Position numbers and translations under genes: made by a program. A stretch of 64,000 bases of DNA from Chimonanthus salicifolius (lineage: Eukaryota > Streptophyta > Magnoliopsida > Laurales > Calycanthaceae), in contig CM023533.1 of NCBI GenBank assembly GCA_013350335.1, forward strand, positions 29,308,869 through 29,372,868. The letters are read 5' to 3'. The stretch's first letter is position 1. The number at the start of each line of letters is the position of its first letter. The notes under the pieces are model-generated. The model had not been told where the DNA came from. It made no database searches and was given only the letters and a program-made list of their open reading frames with translations. Shown here piece by piece: positions 47,902-60,300 of the stretch.

Positions 47902-50900
47902 TCACAGATGCTCCCGAGGCCTCCTAAACCACAAAAACACAAACCAAAGTGTTCTCCACAATCCACCATTAGCAAAGTGTGGAACAAAAATGCGTGCCCA
48001 ATATGGGTAATGTGGACCAAGCAATTTGAGCACTATGAAGAACACTGCAATCAATAGCAAATGCCAGGGAAGGTCTTCCTTCTGTTACAAAACCAATTTG
48101 AAGATGTCAATTATTCTTCTAAATACATGAATGAATGAAAAAGTGACAGCATGAATAGATAAAGATGTTAACATTGGATTGGAAGTATAATGGAAGAGGA
48201 ACAAAGGGTTCTGAATCTTATGATCTGATGAATGGGACCGCCCACAAAGCTGCATACCTAGGTCAGTGATGTAGAACATTGATCTATTAGATTAAGGCAC
48301 CAATAAAAGATGCACCACAAGTGCCCTCAGTCACCTAGATATAGATTGTTATCTGGCAAAAAGAATGGCAACTCCCTTAAAAGTAGACAGAATGAAGGGG
48401 ACCTTCCTATATATGAATATCTTCACTCGTGGTAAGGCAATCTCCAAAACCATGTATCATAGACAGAGCATGACAAAATAATTCCTCATAATGAAAAACG
48501 AATATAAATGAAAATGAATTTCTGCACCTTTAACTCCGGAGAAAGTTCCATGGCTGTGTCTTTCAAAACCCCAGCAATGGAGAATCCAGCAGCTAGGGGA
48601 ATGGGTACAAGAATCAATTTTCTTTCCTGTGCACAATACGACATTTCACTTAATGAGGAAGCTGCCAGCAATGGAACGGATAAGTACTTGGCGACAACAT
48701 AAACAAGTTCAAGAATGATTCTAGTGAAGCTCTCAAATGCTTTGATCCACGGAAAGTTCTTCACTGGCTGAGGCATACTCTCCCACGCCGCCTGTACCAC
48801 TTCCATGGATCTGTCCAAATTTAGTTTTCCAGGTCCATCAGATTGGCCTGCAGCCATGTTTGCAGCATGCAGAATAACAAGTCTAGTATTATGAACTCGA
48901 GGAAGCCCAAGAAACCTAGAACTTGGTATGGTACAGCAAGTCTGTGGCAATAGTGGAAGCCCCTAAATCACAAATACAACTCCATGGATGAGAGAGATGT
49001 CTACTCTAAATCTCATATCACAATCAAAACAATACAGGCAAAATTTTCAGCCCAATTTATGTAAGAAATAGCAACAACAACCAAAAGCCAAATTGTGCTA
49101 TGCAATCCTCCTCCCCCCCCCCCCCACCCCTCAAAAAAAAAAAACATGGAACTCCCTTGAATGGAGAAAACCCCACTTCAGTTATATTCAGAGTTCAATG
49201 TAAGGAGAAACTTTGCTTAACCTAATACTCCCTCCGTCCCATTTTAGTTGTTTCATTTGAAATATTTATATTTTTTTAAGAAACTCTCTATATAAAGCTA
49301 GCACTCCATGTGATGTAATTCATTTTCAACACACTTTATGCTATTCCAATATGAATGAGACAATTATTTTGGGACAATCCCAAAATCAATATAAGACAAC
49401 TAAATTGGGACAGAGGAAGTAGTTGCTATCTATGCTGGAATAATGAGGAACCAGTCAATCACTTATTTCTATGTTGCCCTTTTGTGGCATGAATCTGGTC
49501 CTTTTCCTTCACCCTCTTTTGGGTCCACTGCGTCCTTCCTTCTTTTCAGGCTCTCATGTTAGGATTTGGTTATGGGCCTTTCTCAAAGAAAGGTGAAATT
49601 AATTCTTTGGCATAGTACCTCAGGCAATAGGACAGTTTATTTGACTTGAACACAGTAGGCATGTTTTTCGAAGGATAAAGTGTCTTCTAGAGCTAGCACA
49701 ACAGAAAAAACCATCTAGTGGATTTTGACGATGGATGCTTTTGCAGGGCGCTTGGAGAATCAGTTTGGAGTGTGTTGGTCAATCATTTCATAAAGCTGTT
49801 GTTTGCATCTGCATTTGTTTTTTCATTGTATAAATTTTTCTGGTGTTCTAAAAGGTCTGCCCAGCCACTCCTTGAGCAGTCTTTCCCAACTAAATACACT
49901 CTATTCTCCCTTTATCTTACTAAATATCTCTTGTTGTCACTTAAAAAATTGTTTCCTCCCTCGGTCAAGATATTGACAATTCTACCATGAACACAAGAAT
50001 CTCAACTTACAATGGCATGATACAAAAACTTCAGTGAGGAAAGATATATTTCAATCCAAATCTCAACAAATGTTTGTTTTCGTTCCAATACGAAAAATTG
50101 CTAAAGAAGATGACAATCATAGAGGAAGCTTACAATCAATAGAAATCCCAAACCATTTAAGGGGAAAAGAAAGTTATAGATAAAAATTAATAGGGAAACT
50201 GCAGCAAAAACCAAACTTCCTTTCAATTGTTGTAAAAAATAAGGGATGGCCGATGGGTGAAAAATGGAATGTAGGACATAGTGCAGAGATAAACAATCTA
50301 CTCCAAGAAGAAATAAAATTATCGAATTTGATCTCAGAGCAGGTCCAAGTGGCTGCAATTGGAGGGAGAAAAGGTTGAACAAGGAAGACAACAAACCACA
50401 ATTTGAAAAGTTGAAACTCAAGATAAATGTAGAATTTTGAGGACTTAAAAAACATAATGTCTTTTACCCACTCAAGATTAAAGATGGAATATTATAGGCA
50501 CCATATACAAGTCAAGGCCTTTCAAACCACTCATCTATGTGGTACCAAGTGGGCCATCAGGCTTAGCACCAAATTTTGGTGCAAACTCGTTTGCGGATCA
50601 TCTATTTTATATATATTAGATAATGATCCCCTACACCCCTCCTTACGCCGCACTCTTCATGAGCCCACCTCTGTAAGGCTCATGTGTGGTGATGATGATC
50701 AGTCCATTGAAAAGGTCTAAGCTTGAGCTTGTGACCCACAAAAAATCATTTTCATTGGATCGATCAAGCCATATTTTTCAAGTCCTCAAATTTTTATCAC
50801 ATTTTTAACTTCAAATTTTTTTTGTCTTTGAAAACAATGACTTCATGTATTCAATCAAGATGATTTTTTATAGGCCACAAGTTCAAGATTAGATCTTTTT

Positions 50901-53900
50901 AATGGACCTATCATCATCAACATAGGTGGGCCCCAGATAGGTAGGCTCACATAGGTTGGGCACGCAGTAGACCTAATGGATCTAATTCCACCTACACCCC
51001 TTGAACTGCACATGTATCCAATTTGACACCAATTTGAGTTTTAAGTTGGGTTACGGTTATGCTATGTATAACTCGACTTGTTTGAATTACTTGAGTTATA
51101 TAAATATAAATATAAATAAATTAATATATAAACACATTCCTCATTTTTATTTCATTATATGATGATTTTTTTTAGAATTAGCTCTTTGTAATGATTATGT
51201 TTTAGTGGTAAAGATTTGTTTTTATAGATGCCTCTTCATTTGAAGCATATAAATACAATATATAAACCAAATTATCTATTTAATTGTACCAGTCGACCGT
51301 AATCCAACTTAACCCGACCTAAATTGCTTGACTCGAATTAAAAAATGGGTTACGGTCTTAAAAATGAGTTAGGCTATGGACAAGTTGGAGGAGGTCAAAA
51401 GATGGATTAGATTGAAAAATAATGACAAAAATTAAATGAGGGCGGGCTAAATTTCAGCTCTCAAATTGACCTGCCTGCAGAGACTGTACCCCCAGATAAA
51501 TATGAAATTTTGAAGGCCTTAAAAAATATGGCTTCTTTTATCCAATAAAGATGAAATTTTATAGGCATCATTACAAATCAAGGCCTTTCAAACCAACCCA
51601 TCTGTCGGCAACTTAGTGCAAACTCATTCTTAGGGGAGAGCTCCTAAGATCAAATTTTATGAGACTTTCATGCAAACTTTGCTTTGTGGGGCCCTCAGTA
51701 GACCTAACAAATCTAACTCCCCCCTCACACCCACTTAACCCCCCGTGAATTGAACCTGTCCCAAGCTGACACCAATTTGACTTTTAAAGCCCATTGATCA
51801 AACTACGATGAATTTTCACTATTAAATAAATGTGAAATTTTGAGGGCCTCATAAAAATAAGGCTTCTGCAATCAAGATAAAATTTTATAGGCACCATACA
51901 CAGGCCAATGCCTTTCAAACCCACCTACGTGGCACCCATTGGCCATTTGCACCAAGCCTGGTGCGAACTCATCATTCTTAGAGGAGAGTTGTGGATTGGT
52001 TGGTTGCAAAGGTCTTAACTTGAATAAGATGCCTATAAAAAATCACCTTGATCGGATAATTAAAGCCATGCTTTTTAAGGTCTCAAAAAAATCAATTTTT
52101 CCGATAGTGTAAACTTCGTGGGGTAAGATCAACGGTCCACCTAAATTTTATCCCAAATTTTTTTAATATTTGGATGTTAAAATGAGCCTCTAAATGGGAA
52201 ACCACCTTTTTTCACAAAAGGACACCATATTTTGTTTGATGACGAAAATGCCTTCAATTTCAATTTCAATTTCAATGATTTTCATCCTCCTTTCATCTTT
52301 TGAATGGATATTGAAATTGAAGGGCATTTGTGTTATTCAATAAAATGTAGTGTCTCATTATCAAAAAGGGTGGTGTCTCAACCTGAAGTCTCGAATGGTT
52401 GAAATGTAGAATTTTTTGTATAATGGTAAGTTCTGACTCAAACCCACAACGTAGTGGTTAGTGCCCTCCAACCTGAAATGTAAACCTACCTTCTGATGTT
52501 TCATGTAAGAGCTAGATTCATTGGATGTGTATGACAAATCTCAGATATTGCTCATCAAATCAAAAGTTCTTCTAAGCTCGTTCAGGAGGGATTAATTTTC
52601 AACATGGAATTACTATTTCATAAAGTTCATACTTTCTATAGCAAATATCATAATTGGTGGATTTAACATGGGCTGCATGTGTGACTTCACAGAAGTGCAG
52701 CATGGGGCATCAAAAACTAGAAAGATGTTTCCATTTCTTGAGAAAGAACTGAAAACAAGCAAAGGGGTGTCTAAAGAAGTTCATATTGGTTGCATCTGCA
52801 AGAGCACATCAAGATCATTGCTGTTTCGACTATGCAGAGGTTAGCCATAGCTTCTATGTTGCGTATGTTCTTTGTTTCAATATTCAGTAACTAAATAAGT
52901 ATATGCAAAGCATACTAGTAAAGTTGGAAGTGCTTCCAAATTTTCAAAGATTGCAAGTCAACCGATGTATAAAGGGAGTTTATAATATTTCTCAAGGGCA
53001 GAGATGAGGATGTTTCGATGGAAATAAATAGCTTAGAGTTCATCTTGGACTCAACCATTGCGATTGAAAATGGCAAAAGCAAAGTGCATACACTGGAAGT
53101 TCCAGTTTTTTTTTAAACAAAATTGCATCTCACTCTCTCTCAAAACTTCACTTCATCATTCAATGATATTGAGAACCAACCACTTCGGGCATCCCTTCAT
53201 GTGTTTCATTTAATCTTCACTAAAAATTATTTGTCATTCTTTTCTTGGAATCTACACCAAAAAATTAGTAATCCAGGTTCTATCAACTTCGTTCATAAGA
53301 AGAATACTTATCTCTCAAAAATAAAAGAAATGAAATAAAAAGAAAGAAAGAATACCAGTAGAGAAGAATATCAACTTAACAACTTACTGTGACTTGGGCA
53401 TGTGGCATATTGGTAATGCACACTCAAATGATTGCAGAGGTTGTAGTTTATTATGCCACGTATTTTGCATAAAAGAAGAAGAAGATGGTGATGGTGATGA
53501 TGATGATGATGAACTGAACAAATCCACCATGAAAACAAGAATCCCAACTTATGATTCACATTTCAAAAAAGTTAAGTGAGAATCCCAGATTTCAAGCACA
53601 GTATCGTTTCAAGACCTAGTGAATATCAACTAAACAATTCCACCATGATAACAAGAATATCAACTTTTGATTCACAAACAAAAAAAGTCAAGCGAGAATC
53701 CCAAATCTCAAGCAGTGTTGTTTCAAGTCTAGTTTGAAAAGCTACTATCCGTAATTATCGCTCGCATGCTTGCTATCAAAAAATTGGGGCACAAAAGGCA
53801 GCCATTAAAAGGAGAAAAACACAGCACTGTGGGCATCCAAACACACACTGTTTGCATTAAGCACAAATCCACTACCAAGACAACACAGTAAATGTTGCAA

Positions 53901-54349
53901 TGCTGTGGTATCTCCCTCTAGGCGAGTTGGGTCCAGAAATCAAGCCCATCCAGGCACCCACTGCACTGGTTTCTTTTTAACCCTTTTTTTTATTTTTTGT
54001 AATAATATTTAGCAATAAAATTGAACTAGCTCCAACAAAATTTCCATACAAATTATCAACCCCACAAGCAACTAAGAACAACAGTAATAACAATAAAGGA
54101 GAAGGAGAGGAAGAAGAAAAGACTACCAATCAGAAAAATTTCCAATTAATTGAAAAGGAAATGACAAGAAAAGAACCAATAATCAACAAGGATTTAAAAA
54201 AAAATATTATGAGAAATATAACGGTGAAGAAGAAAACCTGCCTTGAATCCCGGTGTGAAAGTAGAAGATGTTGCCAGTGTCATTTTGGGAGGAGAAGGTT
54301 GGAGGAGAGTAGACGCCTGAAATGGAAGCATAGAACAAAGAGATGACAT
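47902..54349 (-). CDS. predicted chloroplast membrane protein (possibly EMB1273-like), 3 exons
   Basis: Exons on the minus strand: 54242..54349 (36 codons), 48528..48962 (145 codons), 47902..48081 (60 codons with TGA). All are phase 0, giving 240 aa. Exon 1 (MSSLCSMLPFQASTLLQPSP...) is Ser/Thr-rich without acids, like a plastid transit peptide. The middle holds an amphipathic segment (VKNFPWIKAFESFTRIILELVYVVAKYL) and the conserved-looking LSEMSYCAQERKLILVPIPL, followed by a hydrophobic stretch. The last exon starts KEDLPWHLLLIAVFFIVLKL, another membrane span, then GPHYPYWARIFVPHFANGGL. From memory this resembles a plant-only family that includes Arabidopsis EMB1273, but I am not sure of the name. 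Intron 1 would use a GC donor (AAG|GCAGGT). The alternative GT four bases on breaks the frame. An in-frame acceptor 21 bases into exon 2 (GCCACAG) is possible. Confidence 0.75.
49228..49419. mobile_element. Stowaway-type (Tc1/mariner) MITE
   Basis: A 192-bp element with termini CTCCCTCCGTCCCATTTTAG and, inverted, CTTCCTCTGTCCCAATTTAG, flanked by TA on both sides (49226-49227 and 49420-49421). CTCCCTCCGTCCCA is the well-known Stowaway terminal sequence. Internal sequence is AT-rich and non-coding. Confidence 0.9.
49422..49760 (+). mobile_element. LINE ORF2 zf-RVT fragment
   Basis: The plus strand reads CYLCWNNEEPVNHLFLCCPF, the zinc-binding C-x2-C...H-x4-C pattern of the zf-RVT domain at the end of plant LINE reverse transcriptases, then W.FSFTLFWVHCV with stops. 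The rest of the element is missing. The Stowaway MITE sits exactly at its left edge. Confidence 0.65.
50428..52130. repeat. foldback repeat family, several copies in both orientations
   Basis: Forward copies at about 50428-50600, 51497-51640 and 51818-51990 share AAATTTTGA.GGCCT, ATAGGCACCAT and CAAGGCCTTTCAAACC, then TGCAAACTC. Reverse-complement copies lie at about 50725-50860 and 52000-52120 (CCTATAAAAAATCA.CTTGAT..GGAT, AAGCCAT..TTTTTAAGG). Forward and reverse pairs make two hairpin-like units. Non-coding, unclassified. Confidence 0.65.
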
Positions 54350-57300
54350 TTTGGAACAGGGATGAACACCTCAGAGCCTAGAATTGAGAGGAGAAGAAGA
54401 GGAGAAAGATCAGACGCTGCTCGTCATCTCTCCTGCACAAAACCATGCCCAGGGTTTAGCAGCAGCGCTGGTAACTCTAAAATGTTGTGAATCGGACTAT
54501 TTGGGTTTTCGTGGGTCGTGTATGTGTTAACCCGACCCGAACCGGGTTCTCTCTGACCTACACCACCGTTTTAAAACGCCACTTAACTCTAATTTTTATC
54601 CGATATCTCAATAAAAATTTAAACTGTCAATGATAGTTTGAAAAGCTTAGTAAAATTAACTTTCAATAATCTCTAAAAAAATTGAATTTATTATATTAAA
54701 TTGTTAAATTATTTTGTTTATATATAAGAGAAATACTATACGTACTTTTAAATTATACATTTTTATACTTAATCTTACATAACAATTCACAATTAATTAA
54801 AATATCAATCAAATTATTTATCACATCAATAAATAATATAAAAAAGTGTAATTTAAAAGTAAATTTAACCTTTTTTTGTTTGTAATTATAATTAAGCATG
54901 TATCCGACCTGTATTGTGCACCATGTTGATGTGAAGCCAAGCCTAATTTGCATCTAAGTATTATTGTTGCAATTTAGAAGACTCTTGAGGGGAGTGAGAG
55001 AAAGAGACAACAAATGGCCTTGGAACCACAGGGGTGACCCGAACCTTAGAATGAAATCAAATAAGGACCCTATTAAAATTATAGGACTAGAACTCAGACT
55101 GGATGTAAGCAAGTTTTAATTATTTTAAATTGAGTTTGAGCCCTATAATATAAATAAGAGTCAAAATAAACTCTTTGATTTTTTAACCTTCTCTCCATTG
55201 ACATTTTTCCTTTCTTCTTTTTCAAATTACTAAATTAAATTGTTATGGGTCATTTTTAAATACAACAAAAAGTTGTCTACATATAAGTATATATATAATT
55301 CTAAGTTCTATTTAGAGAAGTAGATGGAGAATGGTCCATTTGAAAGAATTTATATTAAAAATTAAGTCGACTTTGATGCTGAGATTTTAATTGTTTAAAT
55401 TAAGAGTTTGAATTTTGGTCAAGAAATCACAGTAATCGATATATGGTAATAAAAAGGTTAGCAGGTCTTATTTATATGATTTAGAACTATGAAAAAATTT
55501 ATAAATAATTTTTAATCTCTATGACTTAAAGTGCAGTAGCTGCTGACGATCCTGTATCTGTGACTGCTGATTCTGCCAGTGCAGCGCTGGATTTAAGAAC
55601 ACCAACCTTGGACCATAGATCCCTGATTATCATGAGCATGGGTTTACGGGTTTAGCTCTTACCTTTAAAAAAAAACAGGAACAAAAAGCCCTAGTTGCAT
55701 TGGTGAGAAGTGGGGCAACCAGGTGTGGGAACTTAAAAAGAAATGGGACCAAAATGTTTGTTCAAGCTCATTTTTTTTTTAATCGAGTTCAGGAGGGTTA
55801 CGGGCTGGATTCAAACTAATGAACACCCCTAGTTTTAGCAGGTTTTCATTCATTATGAAAACCTCCCAGCAATTTGGAAAGCAAGTTCACTCACTGATCT
55901 CCTTTAACCACTCGTGATAGAGGGGAAACTTAGCTTTGGGTGAGGTAGAAAAACAATTGACTTAACCAAATAAATCAAGTGATTTACGCTATATATGAAG
56001 CTACAAAGCCTTATTTGGTGGAGATGTTGTCCAAACGCTTGGATTTGGCAGAGTCAGCTTGACTCATACAAAAGTAGAAAGAAACTCCAGTCTTAATTGG
56101 TGATTTTTTCAAAAGGCTGACAAAATTCATTGAGAAGAAAAAGTTGGTGATTAAGGAGTTAATTCTTGAAAACTTAACCTAATGTAAGGATTTTAAGGTT
56201 TCCATAGAAAGTCATTAGAAACATCTTGGAGAAGTGGAGAAGCAAGTTGACTCACTGGTCTGTTCTACCTGTTCCATCGATATGGGGGAAAAAAAAATTG
56301 ACCTCACTAAAGTAACAAAAGATTCCATCGCTGAAGCAAGTCTCTTTTGTCTACTACAATGATGTTGTCCAGACATTTGGATGTGGAACAGAGTAGGCAT
56401 GATTTTGCTAAAAAGCAGAGGTAGGCAGGCTCCAGGCTGAATTTGCCGCAAAGAAGTTGGCTTTCTTTAGCTTCTCAACCAAGTGTTCTGTCAGCAATGT
56501 CATAATGTGATGGGAAAGGCCTAGAGGTCAGCAAGAGTCAAGACCTAATGAGTTTTTGAGTTGTAATTTTCTTGAAGAATCTCAACAATATGAACTGGCA
56601 ACGTCATAATCCCAAAAAACAAATAAATCTCTAATCTATTCCCATCATTGGCTGATCAATTGAGTATCACCGATCTGCCAGAGCTTAACTTCCTTTTTTT
56701 GCAATGAGGTGTGGACGGATAACAAGGGCCTTATTCTGTCTAGAGGAAATGCTTCAATGGATCCTATTCGGAGGATGATTCAATTGCCATGTTGCATAAA
56801 CACTTCAATATTAATTGCTAGGTTTCCCCTCTTAAAACCTTTGTCATTGAAATGTTAAAAGTGAAACTAGCATATTATTTTTTATTGGTGTTATTCTCAC
56901 ACATTCTTTTCATTTAAAATAAACATATTTAATTTTATTTAAATATGATGTTGTATCCTCATGTCCTATTTTTTTTGGTTGTCGTGTCTGACAACCTTGT
57001 ACCCGTGTCATACACCGACACTTGTATCCATGCTCATCTGAGATCAGTTGGCTTGGTTGCCCAGTCATTTGCTTTACTTGCCATTTCCGTTTCTTGTTTA
57101 AAAGGATAGGAACCAACAACAATCAAAGTAGATGTCACATTTCTACAAGAATCATTCAGTATACAAAGATAACGGGGTTAAAAAACAAGATGCTCACCTC
57201 TCTTGAGTCAATTGATTTTATTTTGTTGACCCAGGCATACATATGGTCCTGCCCATCTAATGCATGTCTTGCATGTCTTTAATGTTGGCCAGATGCATCT

Positions 57301-57398
57301 ACATAGACATTTAATCTTCAACACCACGCTAATAACAATTTCGATATTAGGAGTGAAGGTACCAACAACTTTGCAGCTTGCAGTCAAACTGGAGAAGT
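54350..57398. other. spacer between the two plastid-protein genes
   Basis: The first ~150 bases are the presumed leader/promoter of the 240-aa gene. 55029 (AGGGGTGACCCGAAC) and 55823 (CACCCCTAG) may be ends of another hAT-like element. Two diverged direct repeats lie at 55870-56110 and 56235-56440. No gene is recognised. Confidence 0.4.
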
Positions 57399-60300
57399 TC
57401 AAATCACCATTTCAGCTTCTCTAATATCACTTGGGATCCCAACATCCAACCTCATGGTTGGCTTGTATTGATCAAGCACGGCAGCACCCCCCTGCACACA
57501 CATCTCCACCACCGCAGGGGCCTGTCCATAGAAAGTCCTCAGCTCCCTCTTCAGGGGTGGACCTGAGATATCTGGGACATGCCACACATACCTAGGTGGT
57601 ATGAGGTCATCAAGGACCGCCTTTTGCCACCCATGCTGCCCATTACGCTGCTGATGCTTGTAAGCCCCACAGTTTTGTGCCTTGTGCCCACTCGGGCCCA
57701 CATGTACTTCTGGGCAGTATCCACATACCCGCACTGGGTACTTCTTCATGAGTTTGTCTGCTCCTTGCCTCATTGTTTCCCATGCTTCTAATGTTCCTTC
57801 GGAAAGCAGTGCTCTCTCTTCAGTATCAGTTGGAGGGACTATTTCTGAATCAGGTAATTCTGTTAAAATTGGTTTTTTAAATTTGTTGGGGCCAGGTTCT
57901 GGCAAGTCATCTTCATCAGCATCTATGAATTCACTCTTTCCGATACGGATCACAGGCTTTCTCCGACGTTTGGTAGGGAGGTCAGGTAGATCAACACCAG
58001 CTTGGATGCATAGCTCAACGAGTGCCGGAAGTCTAGGGATTGCAAAACGCTCCTCATGCGCAATGCGCTTGCCAAGGCGATCAAAAAGATGGTAAGCATC
58101 TATCGGCACAAGAATGTCATCAATGGTTGCCTTTGTCCACTCATGTAGGCCCTTGCGGGACTCAGTCCTCGGGCCCCTGCATGATTTGAAGGGATGACCC
58201 TCAGGTCCAACATGTATTTCATTGCACCACCTGTAGAAATTCAGAGCAAGATCAAGACTGCAAACATCCACAATTTCCCATCGATGACATACAGAAACCA
58301 CATGCAGGCCAAACAAATACATTATCATGCTTTGGGAACATATGGTGTTTCTCAAGGATGTTGATGACACACAAAAACCATATGCAGGCCACACATTTCT
58401 TTGATTGTTCTCCTTTTTGTTCCACAAGCACATGGGTAGGTTCTTCGAGAAATGATTGTATAAGGAGAAAATATTTGATGTTATATCAGAGTACATGTAT
58501 TCATGTGCATGCATATATGCACTTATCAGTCCAGACCATACACATCAGGTAAATTCCCACTAGCAACATAAAGAAGTGATCAGAATCCATCAATATCAAG
58601 TTACCAACAGCTCAACTGCATTGTGCAGGAGCTTATCCTAGTCTAACTGTGAAAAAAAAAAAGCCTGAAACTTTGATAGGGGGAAAAAGTTCTAAACCTA
58701 ACATTATCGATAAACACTGTGATAATATAATCAGAACCCGCCAATACAATGCCAATTGGCATCATGACATTGTGCAACCATTCCTGAGGATACAAAGTTG
58801 TAAGGGATAATTTGAAAGCCCCAATCTTTTTGCTTAAACTGGAAAAAGTATATTCTCCAAATAGCCCTAAACCTTTTAAAAATTCTTTGAAAAAAGCCCT
58901 CTTTGTCCCAATTTCAACACATTTTAGATAAATCTCAATTTATGGTTGAAATTGGGCATGGTTGTAGACCTCATTCTACAAACAAAATAAAAGTACAACT
59001 CTAGTTTTGGCAAAGTAAAAAACAAATAGAGGCATTTTATATTTTTAGCCATTTGATTTTTCAATTTTAATCCTTAATTTCATGGTCTTTGAGTCAGATG
59101 GCTAAATATTTCATATGAGGTTGAATTTTTATATTTTAGCTAGTCTAGAGATCCAACGTAGTTTACTATGTTTCAATGAGGCCGAAAGCTATGGCAAACT
59201 TCAATTTTAAGAAAATACGTCTTTGTCCTAATTCAACACATGCCTTATGGATTCTAATCTATCATTTTCAAAAATTGCAACTAGACATGACTGTGGACTC
59301 TATTTTACCATGTAAAATAAATTAGACCTTTAGATTTGCCAAAATAAGAAGTTGAAAGGATTATGCTATTTCTAACCAAAGATAAAAATTGGATTATAAG
59401 GTAAACATGCAGAAAAGGTCAGGGAAAGAACAAAGATAGGATGGTTAGGGTCTTCCAATTGGGAAGAATTTTTTGAAGCACCCCACCCAGAGTTTTATCC
59501 ATCATATCATTGGGCTACATACCAAATCATGAGCCTATTGTATGGAAAGACAACAATAAGACACCATACACACACTGATGCATCATGGTCATATAATTAA
59601 TTCCTTTGGCAACTTACACAGGCTGTTCAATTTATGAAATGGTAAAATAATGATATTTCACGAGCATACCATTCAAGACAAAATCACATTTCATGTAAGC
59701 TGGTGAATAGAACCCATGCAAGGACATTAGAGCAAGATGCCCCAGACTTGCAAGCTCAAGCACCAACGTGCACAATGATTCATTTGCAAGAGGAAATAAT
59801 GGAACCAGTTCAGAGAATTACTTGCAAGCATGTATTGGTACCACTTTCATGAGCTTCCTGAGGTTGTTAATCAATTCAACCCTAGCATTCAACACTTCAT
59901 ATGCAACAGGTATCAGACTCCGAACCAGTAACCCATTTCTAGGTGGTGGGACTGGTCTCTTAGGCTGTCCCTTCATGCTTTTGATTCTCTCCCTTGCTGC
60001 ACGCCTTAACTCCACAACAGGTATAGGGAATGGCTTCTTCTCCTTCTTTGAGTAGTAGCGAGGGAAATCTGCATTTTGAGGATGACTACTTGTGACGACC
60101 AACTTGTTCAAGTAACATCGGCATGAAATCCTAGCTGGAAGTCTAAACAATGGTGCAAGTTCACATCCATGAAAGCCAATCTGCAGAAATCAACGAAAAG
60201 GCTTTAATTACTAAGCAAATAATAGGAAAACTTAAGAAACACATTCCAGTTCAAATTATGGTGAACTTGAAATATACCTTTTCCTAAAGAAGACAAATAA

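Larger units (their letters stand above)
48963..54241 (-). other. intron 1 of the 240-aa plastid protein gene, 5.3 kb
   Basis: Starts with GC at 54241-54240 and ends TTTAG at 48963. It contains a Stowaway-type MITE, a LINE fragment and several foldback repeat copies. A pure C run lies at 49113-49125 and a GAT repeat near 53485-53510. No nested gene is seen. Confidence 0.65.

Noticed and set aside
58231..58514. N-terminal extension of APO2 exon 3
   Set aside because: No APO similarity. Acceptor TTTCTACAG and the split codon with exon 2 define the exon start.
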